Origin: Methylobacterium sp. UNC378MF
GTDB taxonomy: Bacteria > Pseudomonadota > Alphaproteobacteria > Rhizobiales > Beijerinckiaceae
Assembly (NCBI RefSeq): GCF_900103195.1
Contig: NZ_FMWU01000008.1
Span: 148,955 to 212,954, forward strand
Direction of reading: 5' to 3'
DNA length: 64,000 nucleotides
The notes below the pieces were generated by a model. It had not been told where the DNA came from. It did not search any database and was given only the letters and a program-made list of their open reading frames with translations. Positions 47,337 to 55,945 of this stretch are shown here, piece after piece. The translations under genes and the position numbers were made by a program. How positions within the stretch are numbered: position 1 is the stretch's first letter; every line of letters starts with the position of its first letter.

Positions 47337-48644
47337 CTACACGTCGACGCCGCCGGTCCCGGCCGTGCGCTGGTCCGCCGAGTCGATCTGCGGTCGAAGG
47401 CGATCGGCAATGCAAGCGAGGGTTGCCAGGCACAGCACGAAGCCGAGGGGAAAGCCGGTCAGCGCCGCCGCCTCGCGGGTAACCGCGAAAAGCGGCGCGC
47501 TACAGAGCAGGACGCGTTCGTGCGTTCGCAACCCGCCCGCCCGATAGGCGACCAGGGCCAGCAGCAAGGTAGCCGGGACGACCGGCGCGAGGTCGTAGAC
47601 CGGCAGGTATGGCGACAGCAGAGGTGCGACGGCGACCAGCACGGCGGCGCGAAGTGCGGGGTCGGTCAGCCGGCGCCAAGCCTGGCAGGCCAGACCGAGC
47701 GCCAGCACGGCGACCAGCGCCTGCGCCGCCCAGGCGGCGGCCATTGAGCCGCCGAGCAGGCGCACGGCTCCGAACGCACTGGCATTGAGGTCCAGGCCCG
47801 CGGCGGCGCTCTGCAGGATGATCCGATTCGTATCTCCGAGGGTGGCGAAGAAGCTGACCCACGGCCCCGTCCCGAAGAGCGCGAGCGAGGCGAGACAGAG
47901 GGTCAACACCGTCGAAAGGCAGGCCGCCAGGCAGTCTCGCCGGCCGGTCACCAGCAGGAGCAGCGGCGCCAGGACCGCGAAGTGCGGCTTGTAGGCCAGG
48001 AGGCCGAAGCAGAGCCCGGCCAGCAGGGGGCGCCGGTCGACCAGCACCGCGCCGAGGGTCAGAAGCGACGCGGTGAACAGGCCGTTCTGGCCGTAGGCGA
48101 GGTTGCTGAGCACCAAGGGGTGGGCGAGCGCGACGAAGGCCACATCCATGCGGCCGGCTGCTACGCGCATCGCCAATGCGAATAGGGCAAGCGAGAGCGC
48201 AGTCCAGAGCAGGTAGGCCGGCTGCGGCTCCATCAGCGCCATGGCGGCTGCCGGCAGGAGGAACACCGGTGGGTAGTGCCAAGCGAACCGACAGTCCTGT
48301 CCGAAGGCCGCCTTCATGTCCGCCAGGTGCACCGGCAGATCGTAGGGTTCGGCCCCCCGCCCCTCCAGGGCGGAGCGGCCGGCGACCCAAACCTGGACGA
48401 AGTCGTTGCCGAGGGGATCGCCGTACCAGTTTCGCCGCGGCTCCGGCCCGGTGCCGTAAACCAGGACGACCATGGCGAGGCCGAACGGGACGAGCACCCA
48501 GGCGGCGCGCTTGGCAAAGGCGAACAGGCGGGCGTCGCTGCTCAGGAGGCTCGCGAGATCAGCCTGCAGCGCGGCAGCGCGTGCGGCCAATGGGCCCGGC
48601 GCGCGGGTCTGGATGTGCGCAGACATGACGGACGGGTTCCGCAT
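47337..48644 (-). CDS. GT87-like membrane glycosyltransferase
   Basis: A 435-residue protein with about ten membrane helices resembling the GT87/DUF2029 polyprenyl-phosphate-mannose-dependent transferases. Features are the luminal-loop acidic site near WYGDPLGNDFVQVWVAGRSA, the WHYPPVFLLPAAAMALME helix start and the LAYKPHFAVLAPLLLLV segment. It would transfer a sugar from a lipid carrier outside the cytoplasm. It diverges from the GT28/GT4/ABC operon across 129 bp. The acceptor is unknown. An internal Met at 48626 (SAHIQTRAPG) is a possible start. Confidence 0.75.
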   Translation of the reverse strand: MRNPSVMSAHIQTRAPGPLAARAAALQADLASLLSSDARLFAFAKRAAWVLVPFGLAMVVLVYGTGPEPRRNWYGDPLGNDFVQVWVAGRSALEGRGAEPYDLPVHLADMKAAFGQDCRFAWHYPPVFLLPAAAMALMEPQPAYLLWTALSLALFALAMRVAAGRMDVAFVALAHPLVLSNLAYGQNGLFTASLLTLGAVLVDRRPLLAGLCFGLLAYKPHFAVLAPLLLLVTGRRDCLAACLSTVLTLCLASLALFGTGPWVSFFATLGDTNRIILQSAAAGLDLNASAFGAVRLLGGSMAAAWAAQALVAVLALGLACQAWRRLTDPALRAAVLVAVAPLLSPYLPVYDLAPVVPATLLLALVAYRAGGLRTHERVLLCSAPLFAVTREAAALTGFPLGFVLCLATLACIADRLRPQIDSADQRTAGTGGVDV

Positions 48645-48773
48645 CCGGGTTTCGCCAGAATCTAAGCGCGTGCGGTTCCGGGCCCGTTAACAGGGCTGTT
48701 TGCGGCTCGGCCCGGCTTGTGCAAGAGGGCGGCGGCTGCGATCCTCGCGCCGTCAACCGGGGCGGTCATATCG

Positions 48774-50024
48774 ATGCGACTGGACGAGGCGTCATCGGCC
48801 CCGCGCGTCCTGATCTACAGCCACGACACCTTCGGGCTCGGGCATCTGCGCCGGTCGCGGGCGATCGCCAACGCGGTTGTCGCATGCAACCGCGGGGCTC
48901 GGGCGATGATCGTCTCAGGCTCGCCGGTGGTCGATCGCTTCGCCTTCGCGCCGGGCGTCCGGACGGTCCGGCTGCCGCCCGTGACCAAGTTCGCCGACGG
49001 CAACTACGCCAGCCTCGACCAGGCGACTCCCCTCGCGCGTACCGTTGAGCAGCGATCCGCGATCATCGCCCAGGCCTGCGGTGCGTTCCGCCCCGACCTG
49101 ATCATCGTCGACAAGGAGCCGGCCGGGTTCCACGGCGAGCTGCTGCCGGTGCTGGAGGGCGCCGCCGAACGCGACATCCGCTTGGTCCTGGGTCTGCGCG
49201 ACGTCCTCGACGATGCCGACCGCCTCGTGCCCGAATGGGAACGCAAGGGTGCCGCCGAGACGATGGCCCGCTTCTACGACGAGATCTGGGTCTACGGGCT
49301 GAGCCGCATCCACCAGCCACTGGCCGCGCTGCCGATGGAGCCCGCGATGGCCGCCCAGGTCGAGGGGCGCCTGATCTACACCGGCTATCTCCGCCGCGAC
49401 CTTCCGGAGTGCCGCGCCGGCCGCGAGGAGCCCGCCATCGCCAACGGCGCGTTCATCCTCGTCACGCCGGGCGGCGGTGGCGACGGTGCCGCCCTCATCG
49501 ACTGGGTGATCGCCGCCTATGAGGCCGATGCCGCAATCCCGCTGCCCGCGCTCATTGCCTTCGGTCCCTTCCTCGACGCCGGAACGCGCGACGGCTTCGC
49601 GCATCGCATCCGCGGGCTCGGTGGTCGGATCGCAGCCATCACCTTCGATAGTGAAATCGAGTTCCTGATGCGCAAGGCCGCCGGCGTGGTCGCCATGGGC
49701 GGCTACAACACGTTCTGCGAAATCCTGTCCTTCGACCGGCGCACGATCCTCGTGCCCCGGACCGAGCCGAGGCGAGAACAGGCGATCCGGGCGCTCGCTG
49801 CCGAGCGGCTCGGCCTCGCACGGGTGCTCATGGAGGCCGACGGCCGAACGCCCGAGCGCATGGCCGCCGCGCTCCGCGCCCTCCCGGACCAAGACCCGCC
49901 GTCGCTTGTGCTGGTCCCGGGCTTGCTCGACGGTCTCGACGTGGTCGCCCGCCGGGTCCAGGCGCTGACGGCGCGCGGCAGCGCGGATACGGAAGCCGGG
50001 CCGTTCCTAAAGGCCTATTCGTGA
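48774..50024 (+). CDS. GT28/MurG-like glycosyltransferase
   Basis: A 416-residue GT-B enzyme. The N-terminal domain has the glycan-binding start VLIYSHDTFGLGHLRRSRAI. The C-terminal nucleotide-sugar domain has LVTPGGGGDGAALI and AAGVVAMGGYNTFCEILSFD at about residues 301-320, followed by RRTILVPRTEPRREQAIRAL, a pattern of MurG/GT28 and CapD-like transferases. No signal or membrane helix, so it acts in the cytosol. It starts an eight-gene operon; its stop overlaps the next gene by GTGA. Sugar and acceptor are unknown. Confidence 0.8.
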   Translation: MRLDEASSAPRVLIYSHDTFGLGHLRRSRAIANAVVACNRGARAMIVSGSPVVDRFAFAPGVRTVRLPPVTKFADGNYASLDQATPLARTVEQRSAIIAQACGAFRPDLIIVDKEPAGFHGELLPVLEGAAERDIRLVLGLRDVLDDADRLVPEWERKGAAETMARFYDEIWVYGLSRIHQPLAALPMEPAMAAQVEGRLIYTGYLRRDLPECRAGREEPAIANGAFILVTPGGGGDGAALIDWVIAAYEADAAIPLPALIAFGPFLDAGTRDGFAHRIRGLGGRIAAITFDSEIEFLMRKAAGVVAMGGYNTFCEILSFDRRTILVPRTEPRREQAIRALAAERLGLARVLMEADGRTPERMAAALRALPDQDPPSLVLVPGLLDGLDVVARRVQALTARGSADTEAGPFLKAYS

Positions 50025-51301
50025 GCACCAATCGCGTCGCCGTGGTGCTGAAGGGCTATCCGCGGCTCTCCGAGACCTTCATCGCGCAGGAGTTGCTGGC
50101 ACTGGAACGGCGCGGCCTGCCTCTGGAGATCTGGTCCCTGCGCCGACCGACCGACCGGGCGCGCCACCCGATGCACATGCAGGTCCGGGCGGAGGCCGCC
50201 TATCTGCCCGAATACCTGCACGAGGCGCCGTTACGGGTGCTCCGCGGTCTCGGTACCGCGCTCCGGCGTCGGCGCCTGCCCGCACTCCTCGCAGTGTTCG
50301 CCCGGGACTTTCGACGCGATCCGACGGTATCGCGGATACGTCGTCTCGGGCAGGCCCTGGTCCTCGCCCGGGAGCTGCCGGCGGATGTCGCCCATATCCA
50401 TGTCCACTTCCTGCACACCCCAGCCAGCGTCGCCCGCTACGCGGCGCTGCTGACCGGGCGCCGGTGGAGCTTCTCGGCGCATGCCAAGGACATCTGGACA
50501 ACGCCCGATTGGGAACTGACCGAGAAGCTGCGCGACGCCGCATGGGGGGTGACCTGCACCCGCGACGGGCTCGCTCGCCTGGAGGCCCTCGCGCCCGGCC
50601 GGACGCTGCTTGCCTATCACGGGCTCGACCTCACCCGGTTCCCAGGCCCGCCGCCGATGCGTGAACCGCGCGATGGGACGGATCCGGCCCGCCCCTTCCG
50701 GCTCCTCTGCGTCGGGCGGCTCGTCGCCAAGAAGGGGCACGACGACCTGATCGACGCCCTGGCCTCTCTGCCGCCCAACCTGCATTGGGAACTTGATCTG
50801 ATCGGCGGCGGTGAATTGCGGGCAGCTCTGGAGGCGCGGGTCGGGGCCAGCGGCCTCGCGCAGCGTATCCGCTTCCGGGGCGCCCTTGCGCAACCCGCGG
50901 TGGTCGAAGCCATGCGGGCGGCCGACCTCTTCGTTCTGCCGACAAAGCCCGCTCCCGGCGGCGACCGCGACGGCTTGCCGAACGTGCTGATGGAGGCGGC
51001 GAGCCAAGCGCTTCCGATCCTGGCGACCGCTTTCGCCGGGACTCCGGAATTCATCGCCGACGGCGTTCACGGCGTTCTCGTTCCACCGGGTGAGCCGGCG
51101 CCCCTTGCCGCGGCCCTGACTCGGCTTGCGGGCGATCCGGCCCTCCGTCACCGGCTCGGCGCAGCCGCCCGGGTACGACTCGTGCATGACTTCTCCGAGG
51201 AGGCCGCCATCGCGCTGATCGCCGGTCGGCTGCGCGCCTCCGCGGGACTGATGCCGGATTCGGCCGCCCACGAACCGGAGCTGTCCGCGTGCGCGTCCTG
51301 A
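50021..51301 (+). CDS. GT4-family glycosyltransferase
   Basis: A 426-residue GT-B transferase of family 4. Visible are the N-terminal AVVLKGYPRLSETFIAQELL and VAHIHVHFLHTPASVARYAA, and the C-terminal LLCVGRLVAKKGHDDLIDAL, ELDLIGGGELRAALEARVGA, LPTKPAPGGDRDGLPNVLME (E-x7-E region) and GVHGVLVPPGEPAPLAAALT. It begins with GTG, overlapping the previous stop, and overlaps the next gene by 13 bp. It probably extends or decorates the same glycan as its neighbours. Confidence 0.87.
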   Translation: MSTNRVAVVLKGYPRLSETFIAQELLALERRGLPLEIWSLRRPTDRARHPMHMQVRAEAAYLPEYLHEAPLRVLRGLGTALRRRRLPALLAVFARDFRRDPTVSRIRRLGQALVLARELPADVAHIHVHFLHTPASVARYAALLTGRRWSFSAHAKDIWTTPDWELTEKLRDAAWGVTCTRDGLARLEALAPGRTLLAYHGLDLTRFPGPPPMREPRDGTDPARPFRLLCVGRLVAKKGHDDLIDALASLPPNLHWELDLIGGGELRAALEARVGASGLAQRIRFRGALAQPAVVEAMRAADLFVLPTKPAPGGDRDGLPNVLMEAASQALPILATAFAGTPEFIADGVHGVLVPPGEPAPLAAALTRLAGDPALRHRLGAAARVRLVHDFSEEAAIALIAGRLRASAGLMPDSAAHEPELSACAS

Positions 51302-53241
51302 TTGCGGTCACGCATCTGCTCGGGGCGGGGCATCTCACGCGTGCCGCGGCCCTGGCCCGCGCCTTTGCGGCAGCCGGTCACGAGGCCATGCTGATCTCGG
51401 GTGGCGTCCCGGCGCCGATGGTCCGCCACGAAGGGCTCCGCTTCGTGCAGCTCCCGCCGCTCCGGATCGCCGGCACGGATTTCTCGACGCTTCTCAAGCC
51501 CGACGGACGACCAGCCGATGCCGCGCTACTCGCGCGCCGGCGCGCGCTCCTGATCGAGGCATTCAGGGCTTTCGCACCGGACGCGATCATCACCGAGCTG
51601 TTCCCGTTCGGCCGGCGCGCCCTGGCATCAGAGTTCCTGGCGCTGGTGGAAGCCGCCCACGAACGCCGGCCGCGTCCGCTCGTGCTCGCCTCCGTGCGCG
51701 ACATCCTCGTGGCCTCGACGAAGCCTGCGCGCATCGCCGAGGTGCATGCGCGCGTCGCGAAACTCTACGACGCCGTCCTGGTTCACGGTGATCCGGCCCT
51801 CGCGCCCCTTGAGGCCTCCTGGCCCGTGGACGCCGGCACGGCCGCGAAGATCCGCTACACCGGCTACGTGGACGAAGGCACCGAGGCCGCGCCAGCCTCC
51901 CGCCGCGCGGGCATACTGGTTGCGGCCGGATCCGGGCCCGCAGGGCTGCTTCTGCTCCGTGCGGCCGCCGAGGCGGCGCGGCAACGGCCGGTTCTCGGCT
52001 GGCGGATCCTGGCCGGCCACGGCGTGCCCGAGGCCGCGTTGTCCGGGATCGGCCAAGGTCTGGCGCCCGGTATCCTCGGCCGGGCCCGGCCCGATTACCG
52101 CGCCCTCCTGGCCCGCGCCGCTCTGTCGGTCAGCCAGTGCGGCTACAACACGGCCATCGATCTCCTCGCCACCGGTACGCCCGCCGTGCTGGTCCCCTTC
52201 GAGGCCGGTGGCGAGACCGAGCAGCGTCTTCGCGCCGAGCGCCTCGCCGCCCGCGGTCTCGGCCGGGTGCTGCCGGAAGCGGCGCTGACCGCCGAGACCC
52301 TCTTGGCGGCGATCGAGGCGCAGAGCGCCGCGCCTGCGCCCGGCCCGCACGGCATCGATCTCGACGGTGCCCGGCGCACGGTCGTATTGGTGGAGACCTT
52401 GCACGAAGACGGCCGGGCGCGGCGCGCACGCATTCCTTTCTCCGATTCCGCTTTCGGGGCCGTCCGCGGCGCCCTGGACGCCGTGGCGGCGCGGGGCCTG
52501 CGCGTGCCGCTGTTCTGGCGTGACGACGATGCCGTTGCGGGAAGCCCGGCGCTCGACCGGCTCATCAGGCTCTCCGAATCGCACGGCATGCCGCTGCTGC
52601 TGGCGGCGATCCCAGACGGAATCGAGCTCTCGCTCCAGCGGCGGCTCGAAACGGCGTCGGGCATGTGTGTCGCCGTCCACGGCTTGGCCCATCGCAACCA
52701 CGCCCCACCGGGCGAGAGGCAGGCGGAATTCGGTGTGCACCGGTCCCTCGAGACGCGGATCGCAGAGGCCGCTGCCGGCCTGCGGATCGCCCGGGAGCGG
52801 CTGCCGGAGGCGAGCGTTCTGCCCGTCTTCGTGCCTCCCTGGAACCGCCTCGCGCCGGATCTCGCCGCCGCTCTGCCCGATCTCGGCTACCGGGGCCTCT
52901 CGGCCGTGCCCGGTCCGCCGATTCCCGGCCTGCGCCGGCTCGACGCCACGCTCGACCCGATCGATTGGCGCGGCAGCCGGTCCCTGCGTGCTCCGGAGGC
53001 GCTGTTGTGCGGCCTCGCCGCCGAGATCATCCGGGCGCCGGAGCAGCCGATCGGATTGCTGACCCATCACCGCGTCCACGACGCGGCGATCTGGACCTTC
53101 GTCGCGACGCTCCTGGCGTATCTCCTCAGGCATCCGGCGATACAGATCCTGGATCCTCGGGAGCACTTCGGCACCGCCGCGATGGACATGCGCCCGACGG
53201 CATCTAAGTCTCAGGCTTCACAGATCGCGAGGACGGGTTGA
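51289..53241 (+). CDS. Fused GT28-like glycosyltransferase and polysaccharide deacetylase
   Basis: A 650-residue two-domain protein. Residues 1 to ~370 are GT28-like (VTHLLGAGHLTRAAALARAF; SVSQCGYNTAIDLLATGTPA at about 280; LVPFEAGGETEQRLRAERLA). Residues ~395-640 resemble a NodB-type deacetylase: the metal/catalytic Asp region PLFWRDDDAVAG near 407, the His pair VHGLAHRNH near 463 and VPPWNRLAPDL near 515. There is no signal peptide, so both activities would be cytosolic, acting on a lipid- or nucleotide-linked sugar. The fusion suggests coupled transfer and N-deacetylation. It starts with GTG at 51289; the ABC ATPase gene overlaps its end. Confidence 0.78.
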   Translation: MRVLIAVTHLLGAGHLTRAAALARAFAAAGHEAMLISGGVPAPMVRHEGLRFVQLPPLRIAGTDFSTLLKPDGRPADAALLARRRALLIEAFRAFAPDAIITELFPFGRRALASEFLALVEAAHERRPRPLVLASVRDILVASTKPARIAEVHARVAKLYDAVLVHGDPALAPLEASWPVDAGTAAKIRYTGYVDEGTEAAPASRRAGILVAAGSGPAGLLLLRAAAEAARQRPVLGWRILAGHGVPEAALSGIGQGLAPGILGRARPDYRALLARAALSVSQCGYNTAIDLLATGTPAVLVPFEAGGETEQRLRAERLAARGLGRVLPEAALTAETLLAAIEAQSAAPAPGPHGIDLDGARRTVVLVETLHEDGRARRARIPFSDSAFGAVRGALDAVAARGLRVPLFWRDDDAVAGSPALDRLIRLSESHGMPLLLAAIPDGIELSLQRRLETASGMCVAVHGLAHRNHAPPGERQAEFGVHRSLETRIAEAAAGLRIARERLPEASVLPVFVPPWNRLAPDLAAALPDLGYRGLSAVPGPPIPGLRRLDATLDPIDWRGSRSLRAPEALLCGLAAEIIRAPEQPIGLLTHHRVHDAAIWTFVATLLAYLLRHPAIQILDPREHFGTAAMDMRPTASKSQASQIARTG

Positions 53242-55079
53242 GCCCGCTATTGTCCATCCGCGACCTCGCCGTCGCGTTCCGTACGGAGACTGGACCGTTC
53301 GAGGCGCTCCACGGCCTGTCCCTCGACGTCTTCCAGGGCCGGACCCTCGCCCTGGTCGGCGAGTCCGGCTCGGGAAAATCGGTGACCGCCCAGGCGATCC
53401 TCCGGATCCTGCCGCCCGCCGCCGCCATCAGCCGCGGCCGGATCCTGTTCCGGGAGGGCGAAATGGAGATCGACATCGCCCGGCTGTCTGCCGAGGGCGA
53501 GGCGATGCGGGCGATCCGCGGCCAGCGCATCGCCATGATCTTCCAGGAGCCGATGACCTGCCTGTCGCCTCTGCATACGGTGGGCGATCAGATCGGCGAG
53601 GCGCTTCGCCTCCACACGGGGGCGGATCGCAAGGAGGCGGATGCGCGGACCGAGGACGCGTTGGCCCGGGTCGGCTTCCCCGATCCGCACCGTGCCCTTC
53701 GGACCTATCCGTTCGAGCTGTCCGGGGGACTGCGCCAGCGGGCCATGATCGCGATGGCGCTGATCCTGAAGCCCGCCCTCCTGGTCGCCGATGAGCCGAC
53801 AACCGCGCTCGACGTCACGACCCAGGCGCAGATCCTTGCTCTGCTGGCCCGCCTCCAGGACGAGACCGGGATGGCGATTCTGCTGATCACCCATGATCTC
53901 GGCGTGGTCGCCAACATCGCACACGACGTGGCCGTCCTGTATCGCGGCCGCCTCGTCGAGTCGGGCCCGCGCGACACGGTGATGCGTGCGCCGGGCCATG
54001 CCTATCTCCGGGCGCTTCTCCATGCGGTGCCGCGCTTCGATATGGCACCCGGCGAGCGGCTGACGCCGATCCGTCCCGCCCGGGCCGAGATCCCCAAAGG
54101 CCAGAGTCCCGCGCCGCTGACGGGGCCGCTTCTCCAGGTGGAGGGGGTAAGCAAGAGCTTCACCCTGCGCGCTGGACGGTTGTGGCAGAAGCCGCGGATC
54201 GTTCATGCGGTCTCCGACGTCTCCCTGCGCCTCGCGGCCGGCCAGACGCTCGGGCTCGTCGGCGAATCGGGGTCGGGCAAGACCACCGTCTCGAAGATGA
54301 TCATGCGGGCGCTCCGGCCGGATTCCGGCCGGATCCTGTTCGATGACGGCAGCGGCCCTCGGGACGTCCACGCTTTGAGCGGCGATGCGCTGTTCGCCTA
54401 TCGCCGCACGGTCCAGTTCGTGTTCCAGGACCCCTACGCGTCCCTCGATCCGCGCATGACCGTCCGGCAGATCCTGTCGGAGCCGATGGAGATCCATGGC
54501 GTGCCGGCAGCGGAACGGCGGGAGCGCTGCCGCGCCCTGATGGCGATGGTCGGCCTGGAGCCCAACGGTCTCAGCCGCTATCCCCACGCCTTCTCGGGCG
54601 GGCAGCGGCAGCGCATCGGCATCGCCCGGGCCCTCGCACCGAAGCCGCGGCTGCTGGTGCTCGACGAGCCGGTCTCGGCCCTCGACGTCTCGGTCCAGGC
54701 ACAGATCCTGAATCTGCTCAAGGATCTCCAGGCGGCGCTCGGCCTCTCCTATCTCATCGTCTCCCACAATCTGGCAGTGATCGACTACATGGCGGATACC
54801 ATCAGCGTGATGTGCCGCGGGCGCATCGTCGAGGAGGCTCCCCGCGCCGCCCTGTTCCGCCGTCCCGTCCACCCTTACACGCGGGCGCTGCTCGCCGCCG
54901 TGCCGGATCCGAGCCTCGACCACCCTCTCGATTTCGCGGCTGTGGCGGGTGACCAGAACGACCCGGCGCGCTGGGAAGACCCGTTCCGTCTGGCCCCCGA
55001 CGAGGCCGGTGCGATGCGCGCGGTCGAGACCGGGCACCGGGTGCGCTTCGGCGCCGCCCACGCGGCGGAGGCCGCGTGA
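53238..55079 (+). CDS. ABC transporter ATP-binding protein with two ATPase domains
   Basis: A 613-residue protein with two complete ABC ATPase domains fused, as in YejF/DppDF-type oligopeptide importers. Domain 1 has Walker [13 protein letters not shown] at 41-52, the signature [15 protein letters not shown] and Walker [14 protein letters not shown]; domain 2 has [27 protein letters not shown] and [15 protein letters not shown]. Family C-terminal motifs ([16 protein letters not shown]) follow. It appears to start at TTG 53238, overlapping the deacetylase stop. Its partner permeases and binding protein are downstream. Confidence 0.93.
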   Translation: MSPLLSIRDLAVAFRTETGPFEALHGLSLDVFQGRTLALVGESGSGKSVTAQAILRILPPAAAISRGRILFREGEMEIDIARLSAEGEAMRAIRGQRIAMIFQEPMTCLSPLHTVGDQIGEALRLHTGADRKEADARTEDALARVGFPDPHRALRTYPFELSGGLRQRAMIAMALILKPALLVADEPTTALDVTTQAQILALLARLQDETGMAILLITHDLGVVANIAHDVAVLYRGRLVESGPRDTVMRAPGHAYLRALLHAVPRFDMAPGERLTPIRPARAEIPKGQSPAPLTGPLLQVEGVSKSFTLRAGRLWQKPRIVHAVSDVSLRLAAGQTLGLVGESGSGKTTVSKMIMRALRPDSGRILFDDGSGPRDVHALSGDALFAYRRTVQFVFQDPYASLDPRMTVRQILSEPMEIHGVPAAERRERCRALMAMVGLEPNGLSRYPHAFSGGQRQRIGIARALAPKPRLLVLDEPVSALDVSVQAQILNLLKDLQAALGLSYLIVSHNLAVIDYMADTISVMCRGRIVEEAPRAALFRRPVHPYTRALLAAVPDPSLDHPLDFAAVAGDQNDPARWEDPFRLAPDEAGAMRAVETGHRVRFGAAHAAEAA

Positions 55080-55945
55080 TGCAGGCCCGGCCACCCGTGA
55101 TGCTGGAGCGCCTGCGCCGCAAGGTGCTGTCGCCCCTCTTCGATCGTCTCGGCTACGACCTCGTCCCGGCCGCGCCCGATTGGAGCCACCGGCCGACCTC
55201 GCCGCGCGAGGTGGCGACGCTTCTCGAATCTGCCGCCGCCATCCTGGAACGGGATCTCGCCGCGGCCGGTCTCGTCCCGGACGGCGCTGTGCTCGAACAG
55301 GTCCGGGCGTTCTGGGCGCTGATCCCCACCGCCCCCGTCCGGCAGCGCCGCGGCGGTAGCGGCTTCAACGGCGCGCTGCAACTCTACGTCGCAATGCGGG
55401 CGTTAAGGCCAGATTTCGTCATCGAGTCGGGGGTGTTCCGCGGCCTCACCACCTGGGTGATCCGGCAGGCGTGCCCGCAGGCGCAGATCTTCTGCCACGA
55501 TCCGGACCTGTCGGGACTGCAGTACCGCGACCGGCTGGCGCGCTACAGTACCGCGGACTGGTCGACGGCCGACTGGTCCCTGCTCGATCCGGCGCGGACG
55601 GTGGCGTTCTTCGACGACCACGTGGCCCAGGGCCGACGCGTCGTGGAGGCTCAGGCCCGCGGCCTGACCCGGTTGCTCTTCGACGACGACGCGGCCGCGC
55701 ACCGGATCCACGCCCATGGCGGCCCCGCGCATCCGACTATCGCGATGATCACCGGCCCCGAACGGAGTCCGGAGCCGATCCGCTGGACCCGGAACGGCCG
55801 CCACTTCGAGCAGCCGGTGGATGACGCCCTTGTCCGTCAGGCGGCCGGCCTGATCCTCCGGTCGCATGCCTTCGACGATCTGCACCGGGCCACGGGCTAC
55901 TCGCCGGCGCGGCTGACCTCGGTGACGCTGCGGGGTGGCTCATGA
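55079..55945 (+). CDS. Unrecognised protein with methyltransferase-like motif
   Basis: A 288-residue cytosolic protein. The middle contains DFVIESGVFRGLTTWVIRQA, which resembles the Gly-rich SAM-binding motif I of class I methyltransferases, and QIFCHDPDLSGLQYRDRLAR just after it, where an acidic motif II would be. A small internal duplication gives STADWSTADW. CmcI/rhamnosyl O-methyltransferase-type proteins share this arrangement, but the match is weak. It lies between the ATPase and binding-protein genes of one transporter, an unusual place, and overlaps both. A GTG three bases upstream is an alternative start. Confidence 0.6.
   Translation: MQARPPVMLERLRRKVLSPLFDRLGYDLVPAAPDWSHRPTSPREVATLLESAAAILERDLAAAGLVPDGAVLEQVRAFWALIPTAPVRQRRGGSGFNGALQLYVAMRALRPDFVIESGVFRGLTTWVIRQACPQAQIFCHDPDLSGLQYRDRLARYSTADWSTADWSLLDPARTVAFFDDHVAQGRRVVEAQARGLTRLLFDDDAAAHRIHAHGGPAHPTIAMITGPERSPEPIRWTRNGRHFEQPVDDALVRQAAGLILRSHAFDDLHRATGYSPARLTSVTLRGGS

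Noticed and set aside
53247..55094. 615-codon minus-strand frame opposite the ABC ATPase
   Set aside because: The plus strand encodes two complete ABC domains; the antisense frame has no recognisable sequence.
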